The notes under the pieces were generated by a model that was given only the letters and a program-made list of their open reading frames with translations, had not been told where the DNA came from and did no database searches. Both the position numbers and the translations under genes were made by a program. DNA of 64,000 nucleotides from Candidatus Nitrotoga arctica (GTDB lineage Bacteria; Pseudomonadota; Gammaproteobacteria; Burkholderiales; Gallionellaceae), in the NCBI RefSeq assembly GCF_918378365.1, contig NZ_OU912926.1, forward strand, positions 2,356,001-2,420,000, given 5' to 3'. Of the stretch, positions 19,232-29,242 are shown one piece after another; the stretch's first letter is position 1, and each line of letters opens with the position of its first letter.

Positions 19232-19927
19232 ATGAATAATGCGCGCGAAGCTCGCCAAATGTTACGTGCTCATCGCTACGGCGCGCTATGCACGCTGTCT
19301 AAAAAATTTGATGGTCATCCGTTCGGCTCTATCACACCCTATGTGGTTGACCATGATGGCAGCCTGCTCATACTGATTAGCTCATTAGCGGAACACACCA
19401 AAAACATCCAGCATGACCCGCGTGTGAGCCTAATAACGCATAACCAAGATAGCCCTCACATTCAGACACAAGGACGCATCACCGTGGTAGGCACAGCGCA
19501 AATCATTACGGATAAAGGCAAAGCTGGCACACGCTATTTGCGCTACTTTCCGGAAGCGCAAAGCTACTTTGACATGCATGATTTTTCGTTCTACCGCATT
19601 ATGCCGCAGTCATTACGTTATATTGGCGGCTTCGGCAAAATCCATTGGGTCGAGGCGGATAGTTATTTAGTGCCACCCTATCCGTTAATCCCGCAAGAAA
19701 ATGACGTAATTTCGCACATGAACACGGATCATCGCGACACAATGCGTCACTACTGCCAACACTTTCATAAAATCGAAGTGCTGCATGTGGAAATGTTAGG
19801 CATCGACTGCGATGGTTTCGATGTCCGCACTGAGGAAAAAATATTGCGCTTTGATTTCCCCGAAATGGTACTCGATGCGCAACAGGCTCGCCATGCCTTA
19901 ATCACCATGTCACGAGCGGCTAAATAA
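19232..19927 (+). CDS. HugZ-like FMN-binding split-barrel protein (pyridoxamine oxidase fold + DUF2470)
   Basis: 231 residues in two parts: a flavin-reductase/pyridoxamine-phosphate-oxidase-like split barrel (about 1-140; LRAHRYGALCTLSK, PFGSITPYVVD, then LRYIGGFGKIHWV) and a C-terminal DUF2470 domain (about 155-231; ISHMNTDHRDTM, MLGIDCDGFDVR). Proteins of this build include HugZ, which degrades heme to release iron, but many members have unproven substrates. Heme use would agree with hemP further upstream. An AGGAA precedes the start. Confidence 0.82.
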   Translation: MNNAREARQMLRAHRYGALCTLSKKFDGHPFGSITPYVVDHDGSLLILISSLAEHTKNIQHDPRVSLITHNQDSPHIQTQGRITVVGTAQIITDKGKAGTRYLRYFPEAQSYFDMHDFSFYRIMPQSLRYIGGFGKIHWVEADSYLVPPYPLIPQENDVISHMNTDHRDTMRHYCQHFHKIEVLHVEMLGIDCDGFDVRTEEKILRFDFPEMVLDAQQARHALITMSRAAK

Positions 19928-20082
19928 ATATCCATGCCAAAGACTCTATATTTTCTTTGTCTAAAAGAAATATAGTAAATTGAGTATTCAAGCATTTGTG
20001 ATCTGAAGTTTAAGGTAACAACTTTGGATAGACTCAAAATATATTCAATTTAAAACTAACCAATAATAGGAAATGAAAATAC

Positions 20083-20726
20083 GTGCCACATAGTATTAGC
20101 CTGATCACTACGATTGCCGCCAGTTTTGGACTCGCGTTGATTTTTGGTTTCATCGCTGCACGCTTTAAACTGCCGGTTCTGGTCGACTACATGATTGCTG
20201 GCATAATTCTTGGTCCTGGCACGCCCGGACTTGTTGCAGACATTGGTCTTTCCAGTCAACTTGCTGAAATCGGCGTAATTCTACTAATGTTTGGCGTTGG
20301 GCTGCACTTCTCTCTAGATGACCTCTGGGCCGTTCGCCGAATCGCTTTGCCAAGCGCGGAGTACCATTCGTTGTAGCCGAACAAAATCGCGAACTGGTCG
20401 AGGAATTACGTAAACGCGGCATGTTGGCCGTCTCCGGTAACTCTTCTGACCCGGCCATACTCATTCAGGCGCATATTGCGCGGGCCCATATATTAGTGAT
20501 CGCTACTCCGGATTCGTTTCCTGTACGACGAATAATCGAAATCGCGCGTATGCTCAACCCAAGCGTCGAGACAGTCGTGCGCACCCATAGCGATGAAGAT
20601 GCGGCGCTACTCCAAAAAGAGCATGCAGGAAAAATATTTATGAGCGAACACGAACTTGCGCTTGGCATGATCCGTTATGTGCTCGAGCTTATCGCCGAAA
20701 CTGAAAAAAATACTTTGGCTGAATAA
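20083..20726 (+). pseudogene. Kef-type K+/H+ antiporter (YbaL-like) with large internal deletion
   Basis: The N-terminal piece from GTG 20083 encodes the first helices of a CPA2 antiporter (FGLALIFGFIAARFKLP, DYMIAGIILGPGTPG, LLMFGVGLHFS). At about 20340, right after WAVRRIA, the sequence jumps to the C-terminal TrkA-N domain, which continues in another frame as NRFAKRGVPFVVAEQNRELVEEL and runs to 20726. Intact relatives are about 560 residues; roughly 340 are missing, including most transport helices. The join lies in a short GC-rich stretch (CGCCGAATCGC) that could code for both VRRIA and the segment before RFAKRG, consistent with deletion through short homology plus a frameshift. It cannot be functional as a transporter. 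Confidence 0.85.
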
Positions 20727-20847
20727 CTTAATTTTGCTGGCTTCCTGATTTATCACCCTATCAGCGGCCATATTTTCAAAAAAGATATTTAAAGATAAGT
20801 TTGAAAAAAGTTAACATGCATCATGTATTAAATGCTGCCGCCCTCCT

Positions 20848-21459
20848 ATGAAACCTTACTCTGAATCATGCGAACAAAACCAAGCTCCTATACTTGAAAT
20901 CCTACGAGAAACGCTTCCCAATCAACGGCGTGTATTGGAAATAGCCAGTGGGACCGGCCAGCATGCCGTCTATTTCGGGCGTGCGCTCCCTCACTTGACC
21001 TGGCAAACCAGCGAATTAGCGCAAAACCATGAAGGCATCTTGACCTGGCTGAACGAGTCGAAACTACCCAATGTGCTTCCACCTGTGACCATCGACGTGA
21101 ACGATGGCCCATGGCCTATCGAAATTGTAGATACAGTGTTTAATGCCAACACGGTACATATCATTTCTTGGCCAGAAGTTGAACGAATGTTTGCAGGCAT
21201 AGCACGTGTTTTAAGTGCAGGTGGCATTCTGTGCCTGTATGGACCCTATAACTATAAGGGAAAGTTTACCTCCGAAAGCAATGCGCGTTTCGATGCATGG
21301 CTCAAATCACGCGACAGCAACAGCGGTGTGCGGGATTTTGAAGCTATCAATCGGCTCGCCGAGGCGCATGGACTGTTTCTACTGAGGGATGTGACCATGC
21401 CTAGCAACAACCGAACCCTAGTGTGGCAACGCGCTCCCAACATCCTTGAAGCACCATGA
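20848..21459 (+). CDS. DUF938 class I SAM-dependent methyltransferase
   Basis: 203 residues of the DUF938 family. The SAM-binding motif VLEIASGTGQHAVYFG is at about residues 31-46, followed by LTWQTSEL, an acidic residue after motif II, then VFNANTVHIISW and GGILCLYGPYNYKG as family blocks. The substrate is unknown. Its stop overlaps the next start by four bases (ATGA), so the two genes are translationally coupled. Confidence 0.9.
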   Translation: MKPYSESCEQNQAPILEILRETLPNQRRVLEIASGTGQHAVYFGRALPHLTWQTSELAQNHEGILTWLNESKLPNVLPPVTIDVNDGPWPIEIVDTVFNANTVHIISWPEVERMFAGIARVLSAGGILCLYGPYNYKGKFTSESNARFDAWLKSRDSNSGVRDFEAINRLAEAHGLFLLRDVTMPSNNRTLVWQRAPNILEAP

Positions 21460-22571
21460 GCATAAAAATAATCGAATCCATAGCGGATATTTCCGAGGCG
21501 CAATGGAACGCTCTCGCGGGGAACAACCCGTTTCTTTCCCATGCCTTCTTACGGGCACTACAAGAAAGTGGCTGCACCACCCCGCATACCGGCTGGGAAG
21601 CGCAATTTCTCACGGTCTGGCAAGACAACCTTCTTGCTGGCGCCATGCCGATTTATCGCAAGCACCACTCCTATGGTGAATTCGTTTTTGATTGGGCATG
21701 GGCCGAGGCTTATCAGCAACATGGGCTGAACTATTACCCAAAATTATTGTGTGCCATACCTTTTACGCCTATTACCGGGGCAAGGCTTCTGGCAGCAACC
21801 TCCGAAGTACGAATACAGCTAATTCGTTCCGCTCTGCAAATGGCGCAGGAGTCAGGCGTATCCTCCCTCCATTGCCTATTCCCCGACGAAAACCAGGCGT
21901 TGGAAATGCAACAGGAAGGAATGATGTTGCGTCGCGGAGTGCAGTTTCACTGGCAAAATCCTGGATATGCCGATTTCGATGCTTATCTGTCCAGCCTGCG
22001 TCAAGACAAGCGCAAAAAAATCAAACATGAGCGGCGCAAGGTGAAAGAAGCCAGCATTTACTTCAAACGCATCCGCGGAGAAAATATCTCTGAAGCCCAA
22101 TGGGATTTTTTCTTTCAGTGCTATACCCATACCCATAGTCAGTACAACTCCCCACCATCATTGAATCTGAATTTTTTCAAACGCATCGGCGCGGCCATGC
22201 CTGAAAACATTCTGCTGATTATCGCATCGCGCAGTGGAAAGCAGATTGCCAGCGCACTCAACTTATTCAACCGTGATGTTCTTTACGGGCGCTCATGGGG
22301 TACGCTGGAATATCATCCTGGTCTGCACTTCGAAACTTGCTACTACCAAGCCATTGAATTTTGCATCGAACATAAAATCGCCACCTTTGAAGGCGGTGCC
22401 CAAGGAGAACATAAACTTGCCAGAGGATTTCTGCCGATCACAACTTGGTCGGCGCATTGGCTGGCGCATCCGCAATTCTCACGAGCAGTAGAAGATTTCT
22501 TAAAGCGTGAGACAGGAAACATCAGCCAGTATATGAATGAGCTAAATGACAGCAATCCCTTCAAATGCTAG
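21456..22571 (+). CDS. GNAT/FemAB-like family protein (DUF482, peptidoglycan recognition-type acetyltransferase fold)
   Basis: 371 residues of the DUF482 family, with a GNAT fold related to FemAB aminoacyl transferases. Characteristic blocks are WNALAGNNPFLSHAFLRALQESG near the start, FDWAWAEAYQQHG, LRQDKRKKIKHERRK in the middle, and YGRSWGTLEYHPGLHFETCYYQAIEF and FEGGAQGEHKLARGF in the C-terminal half. The reaction is not established. It is coupled to the DUF938 gene upstream, a pairing that suggests a shared pathway, but this is inference. Confidence 0.88.
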   Translation: MSIKIIESIADISEAQWNALAGNNPFLSHAFLRALQESGCTTPHTGWEAQFLTVWQDNLLAGAMPIYRKHHSYGEFVFDWAWAEAYQQHGLNYYPKLLCAIPFTPITGARLLAATSEVRIQLIRSALQMAQESGVSSLHCLFPDENQALEMQQEGMMLRRGVQFHWQNPGYADFDAYLSSLRQDKRKKIKHERRKVKEASIYFKRIRGENISEAQWDFFFQCYTHTHSQYNSPPSLNLNFFKRIGAAMPENILLIIASRSGKQIASALNLFNRDVLYGRSWGTLEYHPGLHFETCYYQAIEFCIEHKIATFEGGAQGEHKLARGFLPITTWSAHWLAHPQFSRAVEDFLKRETGNISQYMNELNDSNPFKC

Positions 22572-23294
22572 CCTATTAGCAACAAAATAGATTTGTCCGG
22601 TTTTTAGCACTTAAATTCTCTTCATTTTAATTTTTCCTATTTTTAGTCGCTGTGACTACCTTTCCAGCTGCTCGCCCTCCAACATGGATGTCTTCAAACT
22701 CTATCTTCCATAGTACTTTCATCCAGATCGTTTCTTCACGCCTAGAGGCTAAGTTAAATTGAATATCATATATCTCAAGCTGGGACACTTTACCTGCACG
22801 CCACAAGGATATTCAATCGCCTTTCCAAACGATTTTCCAATGTTATGCTAAAATATATAACAGTTTAGATCGATATTATTCATAATAACCACCTCTTCGA
22901 ATTGAATTAAAAGCGATACTTGGCAAGTCCTTATTTCTTTCGAAGAGGGAGTTACTGAATAAAGGACGACTTTGCATAAAACTGAAAGTGATTTAACAGT
23001 ATGAATATTCCATAGCGATACCGTTTTCAATACTTTTTCTCATAAAGTTAATATCTTTTCTGATAAAGAAGGAAGCCGAAACCCAAAGTTAGCGAAGATA
23101 ATAAGTCAGAGCTGTACTAAAGTTTTTCATGCTTTATCCGATGATCTATCATTAGTTTAGTAAAAACTCAGCATATTTATAATTGAAAGTCTAGCAACGA
23201 AATTACGACTTCATCTAATAATCATGACGGGGGTGAGACATGCGCTTAACAAACCTACCATCATCATAATGATCGCAAATTTAAGGAAATTCAG
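22572..23294. other. Long AT-rich leader before the exopolysaccharide locus
   Basis: 723 bases without a supportable gene. The region is more AT-rich than its flanks and should contain the promoter and any control sites for the co-directional locus that starts at 23295. By eye I could not assign a convincing sigma-54 (GG-N10-GC) or sigma-70 promoter. A GTCAAGTATCGC-like or cyclic-di-GMP riboswitch fold was not recognisable. Confidence 0.4.
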
Positions 23295-23927
23295 ATGAAT
23301 ACTCTACATACCAATATCATGAAATGGCTAGTTTGTTTTGTTATAGTATTTTCGGCATTAGCCCTTGGAGGTTGCGCTAACACTAAACGTATAACTCTTT
23401 CTCCCTCAGACGAGCCTCCCTCACATGACTATATAATTGGTCCGGGTGACAACGTTAATATCATAGTCTGGCACAATCCAGAGGTCTCCATGTCAGTTCC
23501 AGTTCGCCCAGATGGAAAAATTACCACCCCTCTGGTAGAAGATCTGCCCGCCATGGGAAAGACATCAACACATTTGGCTCGTGACATTGAGAAGGCACTG
23601 GCTACATTCATTCAAGATCCGGTTGTAACGGTTATTGTGACTGGTTTCATTGGACCATATACAGAACAAATTCGTGTCATAGGAGAAGCTGGTAAACCCC
23701 AAGCTCTTCACTATAACAAAGGTATGTCACTCATGGATGTCATGATAGCCGTAGGCGGCATCACAAATTTTGCCGCAGGCAACAAGGCCAGCATTATTCG
23801 CAACATTGATGGAAAAGCACAGTATGTTGCAGTCCGGTTGGATGATTTAATTCAAGATGGTGACATTTCAGCCAACATACCAGTACGCCCAGGGGATATT
23901 TTAGTAATTCCTGAAAGTTTTTTCTGA
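23295..23927 (+). CDS. XrtA-system exopolysaccharide export lipoprotein (Wza/EpsA-like)
   Basis: Outer-membrane polysaccharide export protein of 210 residues, the short form typical of exosortase A loci. A signal peptide with lipobox ALGGC (Cys at about 27) marks it as a lipoprotein. The polysaccharide export (poly_export) domain starts at YIIGPGDNVNIIVWHNPEVS, and a SLBB-like soluble ligand-binding domain follows (IRVIGEAGKPQALHY, LMDVMIAVGGI). It ends VRPGDILVIPESFF. It is the first gene of the long co-directional locus, with AAGGAAA before the ATG. Confidence 0.9.
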   Translation: MNTLHTNIMKWLVCFVIVFSALALGGCANTKRITLSPSDEPPSHDYIIGPGDNVNIIVWHNPEVSMSVPVRPDGKITTPLVEDLPAMGKTSTHLARDIEKALATFIQDPVVTVIVTGFIGPYTEQIRVIGEAGKPQALHYNKGMSLMDVMIAVGGITNFAAGNKASIIRNIDGKAQYVAVRLDDLIQDGDISANIPVRPGDILVIPESFF

Positions 23928-24090
23928 TTTATACTTTTTTATTAAACTTATGGACATGATTTAAAAGATCAAGTGTCACACACCTAATTTTTCAATACAT
24001 TTCCCTAATAAAATGGCTACTCCACTATGTAATCGCGGAGTGCTGCTGCATAAAAATTGATACCTGCACCATTATGGAGAACTTGACAAG

Positions 24091-25629
24091 ATGGAGGAAT
24101 TAATAGCCCTGCTACTTTCCTACCTAAAGGGAATATGGAAATACCGATGGTACGCGGTGGTTATTGCATGGATCATTGTCTTGGTTGGAGGGTTCAAGGT
24201 ATATTCTTTACCTAACAATTACGAGGCTTCCGCAAGAGTTTTCGTGGATACCCGAACTATCTTAAAGCCATTACTGGCAGGTATGACAACTGTTCCTAAC
24301 ATGGAACAACAAGTTTCAATCATGAGCCGTACTCTTCTTAGCCGTCCAAACGTAGAACGAGTTATGAGAATGGTGGATTTGGATATCAAAGCAATAGATG
24401 CCAAGGATCATGAGCGGCTAGTCAGTAATATGATGGGGCAGATCAAGATCAACGGAAGTAATAGTGCTGACCTCTATGTTATTTCTTATAACCACCAAAA
24501 TCCAAAAATGGCGAAAGATGTAGTTCAGTCCTTTTTAACCATCTTTGTTGAAGGCAGCTTTGGTAATCAGAAACAAGACTCCGAAAAAGCAATTAAATTT
24601 ATCGAGGAGCAAATCAAAAATTATGAGGATAGATTGGTCATTGCGGAAAAAGCTGTCACGGAGTTCCAAATAAAAAATAGTGGCCTATTGCCCAAGGACG
24701 GTGATTATGGATCACAACTGCAAGCAGTTTCGGATAGTCTGAACGAAGCGAAATTGGGGCTACGTGAAGCAGAGCAAGCGCGCAATGCCATCAAAAATCA
24801 AATTGAAGATGGTGTACCTCCTGAAGACCTGACGGCAGGACAAGCTCCCTCAACTATCGTTAACCCGGAAATTGACGCTCGCATCCAGGCATTAACTAAT
24901 GACATGGATGCCTTGCGACTACGCTTTACAGAACGCCATCCAGATGTTATTTCAATCAAGCGCCTGATTACAAAACTTGAAGAGCGCAAGGTGGAAGAGG
25001 CTAAACTTAAAAAACCCGTCATTGATCGAGATCGAGGTAAGAGTTACAGCCCAATGCTGCAACAACTTAATGTTTCTTTATCAGAGGCTGAAGCCAGGGT
25101 CGCAGCAATGAAGGCTCGAGTAGAAGAGTATTCTTCACGCAGTGCTCAATTAAAAACACTGACTATTGCGAAACCCCAGGTAGCAGAACAGTTTTCTCAA
25201 CTCAACCGTGATTATCAGATCAACAAATCAAATTATGAAAGTCTCATAGGACGCCGAGAATCTGCAAAGCTGTCAGGGGAATTGAGTGCCACTTCAGATA
25301 TGCTGACATTCAAGGTCATAGATCCACCTACAGTTCCACTTGTTCCTTCAGGACCGAACCGGTTAATGTTATTTAGTTTAGTTTTTGTTGGTGCCCTGCT
25401 GGGTGGAATAGGAAGTGCGCTCTTAATGAGCCAAATCAGACCTACTTTTTTAAGTCAAAATAGTCTACGGGAATCAATTGGTTTACCGATACTAGGTACC
25501 GTGACCATGAATTGGACTGCCAATGAAATAATCAAGCGGAAAAGGAGCCTTTATGCTTTTGGTCTCTCTATCTCTCTGCTGGTTGCTCTATATAGCGTGG
25601 TAATGGTGTTTTTATTCCTTAAACTATAA
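24091..25629 (+). CDS. XrtA-system polysaccharide chain-length determinant (Wzz-like)
   Basis: Inner-membrane co-polymerase of 512 residues. The N-terminal helix (about 17-38, YAVVIAWIIVLVGG) is followed by a Wzz domain (SLPNNYEASARVFVDTRTIL), a long helical, charged region (about 170-400) likely to form coiled coils, a proline-containing pre-helix segment (DPPTVPLVPSGPNR), and two further C-terminal membrane helices (about 425-445 and 490-510). It has no kinase domain; the separate tyrosine kinase follows. This arrangement is standard for exosortase A-linked loci. Confidence 0.9.
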   Translation: MEELIALLLSYLKGIWKYRWYAVVIAWIIVLVGGFKVYSLPNNYEASARVFVDTRTILKPLLAGMTTVPNMEQQVSIMSRTLLSRPNVERVMRMVDLDIKAIDAKDHERLVSNMMGQIKINGSNSADLYVISYNHQNPKMAKDVVQSFLTIFVEGSFGNQKQDSEKAIKFIEEQIKNYEDRLVIAEKAVTEFQIKNSGLLPKDGDYGSQLQAVSDSLNEAKLGLREAEQARNAIKNQIEDGVPPEDLTAGQAPSTIVNPEIDARIQALTNDMDALRLRFTERHPDVISIKRLITKLEERKVEEAKLKKPVIDRDRGKSYSPMLQQLNVSLSEAEARVAAMKARVEEYSSRSAQLKTLTIAKPQVAEQFSQLNRDYQINKSNYESLIGRRESAKLSGELSATSDMLTFKVIDPPTVPLVPSGPNRLMLFSLVFVGALLGGIGSALLMSQIRPTFLSQNSLRESIGLPILGTVTMNWTANEIIKRKRSLYAFGLSISLLVALYSVVMVFLFLKL

Positions 25630-25775
25630 TTTTGAGGAAATCTCTTTAAATTTAAAACTGCAATGCTAAGAGCAATTAATATATAGGCGGCATTAAGGCT
25701 AGGCGTTTGTTAAATTAATAAACCCAAATCAAAGAGCGGATAAAGCAGCCCGATCAAATACCGTTGGGAGATTAT

Positions 25776-26648
25776 GTGAGCATTATTGAAAAAGCAGCAA
25801 ACAGATTCGAGCAGAATAAAGGTGAGATAACGCCCGCACCAAAAATAGAGTCGGCCCAGCCAAATGAACAAAGTTCAAAAATAATTAATGAACACAATGC
25901 CCGCAATTTAGATAGGCCAATAATTGCGCATGTTGAAATCAATCTTACTAAATTGCATCAATTGGGAATGATCACACCGGATCAAGGGAAAACTTTAGCC
26001 GCACAGGAGTTTAGAGGAATAAAGCGCTCTTTGATCCAGAATGCTTTCATTAAAGGGGCTGGCGCGATACACCACGGAAATTTGATTATGGTAACTAGCT
26101 CGTTACCCAAAGAGGGAAAAACATTCTGCGCCATTAATTTGGCCATGAGCATTGCGACAGAAATGGACCATACGGTTCTGCTGATAGATGCAGACGTAGC
26201 TCGTCCATCGGTTCTCCGCACATTAGGATTGAAGTCAGCTGTCGGGTTGATGGATATTCTTCTCGACGAAAAACTCGATTTAGCAGAAGTCATGATTAAT
26301 ACTAACGTCGATACTCTCAGAATTTTACCTGCTGGAACAAGTCACAGACACGCCACAGAACTGTTGGCAAGCCAGGCGATGAGCAGCTTATTAAATGAAA
26401 TTTCAAACCGATATCCAGACCGCATTGTCATATTTGATTCCCCCCCCTTGCTTCCCACAACTGAGGCACGTGTTCTAGCCAGCCAGATGGGTCAAATTGT
26501 CATGGTGGTAGAAGCCGAAACAACTACTCAGCATGCAGTCAAAGAGGCACTTCGTCAGATCGAAACAAACAGTAACATTAATTTAGTCTACAATAAGGCA
26601 AGGGCATTCCCAGGCGGAACCAACTATGGTTACGGCTATTATGACTGA
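25776..26648 (+). CDS. XrtA-associated tyrosine autokinase (BY-kinase)
   Basis: Cytoplasmic bacterial tyrosine kinase of about 290 residues that controls polysaccharide chain assembly with the Wzz-like protein upstream. The Walker A region is SSLPKEGKTFCAINLA, Walker A' is VLLIDADVARPS and Walker B is RIVIFDSPPLL. The C-terminus has the tyrosine cluster NYGYGYYD, which is autophosphorylated in such kinases. I prefer the GTG at 25776, with TTGGGAG five bases upstream, over the TTG at 25764. The product then begins MSIIEKAANRF, close to the usual MSLIEKA start of the family. Confidence 0.9.
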   Translation: MSIIEKAANRFEQNKGEITPAPKIESAQPNEQSSKIINEHNARNLDRPIIAHVEINLTKLHQLGMITPDQGKTLAAQEFRGIKRSLIQNAFIKGAGAIHHGNLIMVTSSLPKEGKTFCAINLAMSIATEMDHTVLLIDADVARPSVLRTLGLKSAVGLMDILLDEKLDLAEVMINTNVDTLRILPAGTSHRHATELLASQAMSSLLNEISNRYPDRIVIFDSPPLLPTTEARVLASQMGQIVMVVEAETTTQHAVKEALRQIETNSNINLVYNKARAFPGGTNYGYGYYD

Positions 26649-28218
26649 AGTGGGTGGGAATAATGTATTTCACAAGATTTACCCTAGGATAGTACAAACA
26701 GTTACCACTATCCTATTGATGTGGCCTGCCTATTCCACCGCTGCTGACTGGAAAATAGTGCCCAACCTAAGTTTACTAGAAACTTATACCGACAATGTGA
26801 CACTAGCTGAACGAGGAAATGAAAAAAGCGATTTCATCACCCAAATTAATCCGGGAATATCATTATCTGGAACCGGGGCGCGCTTGAAAGTCAACGTAAA
26901 CTATACAATGCAAAATCTTTTTTATGCAAATGAAAGCAACCAAAATAGAACTTTGCATCAGCTAACCGCAAGAGAAAACGCGGAGCTAATTAAAAACTTT
27001 TTTTTTCTCGACAGCAGTGCTTCAATAAGTCAACAAAACATTTCTCTCTTGGGCCCACTGACAACCAATAATGAAAATATCACAAACAACCGAACCAATG
27101 TAAAAACCTATAGCATTAGCCCCTATATACGTCACAACTTCTCCAATTTTGCTTCAACTCAAGCGCGCTACACACATAATGCAGTCTACACTGACGTAGG
27201 TGGGCTATCTACAAGCCAATCAGATAGCGTCCTGTTAAGCCTTACCAGTGGTTCTGCTTTCAGAAAGCTAGGCTGGGGTTTAAATTATAGTAAACAAAAA
27301 ATAGACGGTTTAGGCACATCCATAGGCGGTTTAAACACATCCGTAGAAAATGAACAATATACGGGTAATCTTCGTTACCGAGTTTCATCAAAATTCAGCC
27401 TGACTGGAACAAGCGGATACCAAAAATTCAGCTATACATCAACAACCGGAAAATCGGCTGGATCTTTCTGGACAGCTGGTTTCATTTGGACACCCGCCGA
27501 AAGAACTAATATCACTGCCAATACTGGTAAAGCTTTTTTTGGCACTACCTACACACTGACGGCCAGCCATCGCACTCGCAGATCAGCTTGGAGCCTAAGC
27601 GCCAATCAGAATATCACAACCGCCCGTGATCAATTTCTGATTCCCGCCACGACCGATACGGCAAACTTCCTGAACCAGCTTTGGACGTCCAACATCCCCG
27701 ACCCCGTAATGCGGCAGCAAACAGTCGATGCCTTCATCAGAGATAATGGACTTTCAGCCTCCATTTTTGATCCCATCAACTTCCTCACAAATCGATTTTT
27801 TCTGCAAAAACGCTTGCAGGCAACCGTCGCTTTAAGTGGCGCGAAAAACACACTCGTGCTTAGCATTTTCAATAGTTTGAGTGAACCACAAACATCAGGA
27901 GATGCAAATAGTATTTTGTTTGGGACGAACAACCTTGCACTGAATAGCACTACAAAACAAATTGGCGGCAATGCTCTTTGGAGCTGGAAAGTTTCTCCAC
28001 GAACCAGCGCCAATATCGGCGCCGTGTATATTAAATCCAATATACTCGCCACGGGCAATGAGGACGAAACCAAGACTTTCAGGATCGGTTTAACACAACA
28101 AATACGGACCAAGCTCAATGGCGCACTAAATTTTCGACATGTCGAGCGAACCTCTAACCAAAATATCGGTGAATATCGCGAAAATGCCATCATTGCATCC
28201 CTGAATATGCGTTTCTAG
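26641..28218 (+). CDS. XrtA/PEP-CTERM-associated outer-membrane beta-barrel protein (TIGR03016 type)
   Basis: About 525 residues. A signal-like N-terminus (IVQTVTTILLMWPAYSTAA) leads into a long stretch of alternating strands (WKIVPNLSLLETYTDNVTLA and onwards) ending in aromatic MRF, the signature of an outer-membrane barrel. The overall form matches the TIGR03016 family, found only with exosortase A loci and thought to help export. The start overlaps the kinase stop (ATG at 26641, or 26626 in frame). The gene is strand-rich with no catalytic motif; role inferred from context. Confidence 0.87.
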   Translation: MTEVGGNNVFHKIYPRIVQTVTTILLMWPAYSTAADWKIVPNLSLLETYTDNVTLAERGNEKSDFITQINPGISLSGTGARLKVNVNYTMQNLFYANESNQNRTLHQLTARENAELIKNFFFLDSSASISQQNISLLGPLTTNNENITNNRTNVKTYSISPYIRHNFSNFASTQARYTHNAVYTDVGGLSTSQSDSVLLSLTSGSAFRKLGWGLNYSKQKIDGLGTSIGGLNTSVENEQYTGNLRYRVSSKFSLTGTSGYQKFSYTSTTGKSAGSFWTAGFIWTPAERTNITANTGKAFFGTTYTLTASHRTRRSAWSLSANQNITTARDQFLIPATTDTANFLNQLWTSNIPDPVMRQQTVDAFIRDNGLSASIFDPINFLTNRFFLQKRLQATVALSGAKNTLVLSIFNSLSEPQTSGDANSILFGTNNLALNSTTKQIGGNALWSWKVSPRTSANIGAVYIKSNILATGNEDETKTFRIGLTQQIRTKLNGALNFRHVERTSNQNIGEYRENAIIASLNMRF

Positions 28219-28234
28219 CTGGAGCATCAAATAA

Positions 28235-29242
28235 ATGTATGAATCTTACTATGGACTAAGTGCCAAACCGTTTCAATTAAAACCTGACCCACAGTTCTTT
28301 TTTGGCAGCAGAGGTCATAAGCGTGCCATGGCCTATCTGGAATATGGCCTGTCTCAAGGGGACGGCTTTATCGTCATCACCGGTGACGTCGGTGCAGGCA
28401 AAACCACCTTGGTGCGCAGCCTTTTTTGTAAACTTGAATCGGAAAAAATTCAAGCAGCACAAATCGTCAACACCAACCTTGATGCAGATGACACATTAAG
28501 AATGGTAGTCGCAGCATTCGGACTCCCCTACGAAGACGACTCCAAAGCCTCCTTACTAACCAGACTTGAGCAATTTCTTCGACAATGCGATCAAAAAGGA
28601 AAGCGCGCGCTACTGATAGTGGATGAAGCACAGAATCTTTCCCACCAAGCAGTGGAAGAGTTAAGGATGCTGTCCAATTTTCAAACAGCTGACAAATCAT
28701 TACTGCAAATCTTCCTGCTAGGACAGCCTGAATTCAGGAAAACACTTCTTAGGCGCGACATGCAACAATTGCAACAAAGGGTAATTGCGACCTACCACTT
28801 GGGACCATTAGACGCCCTGGAAACAAAAGACTACATCGAACACCGGCTGCATACCGTTGGCTGGAATGGAGATCCTTCCTTGAGCGAAGATGCTTTCTTT
28901 GAAATCTATAATTTTACTGGAGGAATTCCGCGCAAAATAAATACGCTTTGTGATCGCCTTTTTCTAATGGGTTATCTCGAAGAACGTCACAATTTCAGAA
29001 GCTCTGATGTAACGGAAGTATTAGGTGATATTCAACAGGAACTTGCTTTCCCTATATCAGAGGCCGCCGCACGAAATTCATCCGACGTCCCGCAAATCGG
29101 ACAGAAAGAAAATGCTCAGGGGAGTTTGGAAAATATGGACGAAAGACTTTTCAAGATGGAAAACTCAGTCATCTCAGTTCTGGATCTGCTTAAACGGATT
29201 CTTTCTCGCTCCAACTCCAACATCAATAACCTTACAAAGTAA
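28235..29242 (+). CDS. XrtA-associated ExeA-like AAA ATPase
   Basis: 335 residues. The family start MYESYYGLSAKPFQLKPDP is intact; Walker A is GDVGAGKTT (about 50-58) and Walker B is ALLIVDEAQNL (about 123-133). The AAA sensor region (LLGQPEFRKTL, QQRVIATYHLGPL) and the GGIPRKINTLCDRLFL block follow. It resembles ExeA/GspA ATPases and is a standard member of exosortase A loci, likely energising envelope assembly. The C-terminal tail after about residue 270 is low in conserved motifs. It starts 17 bases after the barrel gene. A 284-base spacer follows with no gene seen. Confidence 0.9.
   Translation: MYESYYGLSAKPFQLKPDPQFFFGSRGHKRAMAYLEYGLSQGDGFIVITGDVGAGKTTLVRSLFCKLESEKIQAAQIVNTNLDADDTLRMVVAAFGLPYEDDSKASLLTRLEQFLRQCDQKGKRALLIVDEAQNLSHQAVEELRMLSNFQTADKSLLQIFLLGQPEFRKTLLRRDMQQLQQRVIATYHLGPLDALETKDYIEHRLHTVGWNGDPSLSEDAFFEIYNFTGGIPRKINTLCDRLFLMGYLEERHNFRSSDVTEVLGDIQQELAFPISEAAARNSSDVPQIGQKENAQGSLENMDERLFKMENSVISVLDLLKRILSRSNSNINNLTK

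Noticed and set aside
22918-22940. TTGGCA as a possible -24 element of a sigma-54 promoter
   Set aside because: The required GC at -12 is missing at the correct distance.
27630-28193. Minus-strand frame of 187 codons
   Set aside because: It is antisense to the TIGR03016-type barrel protein and has no family resemblance.
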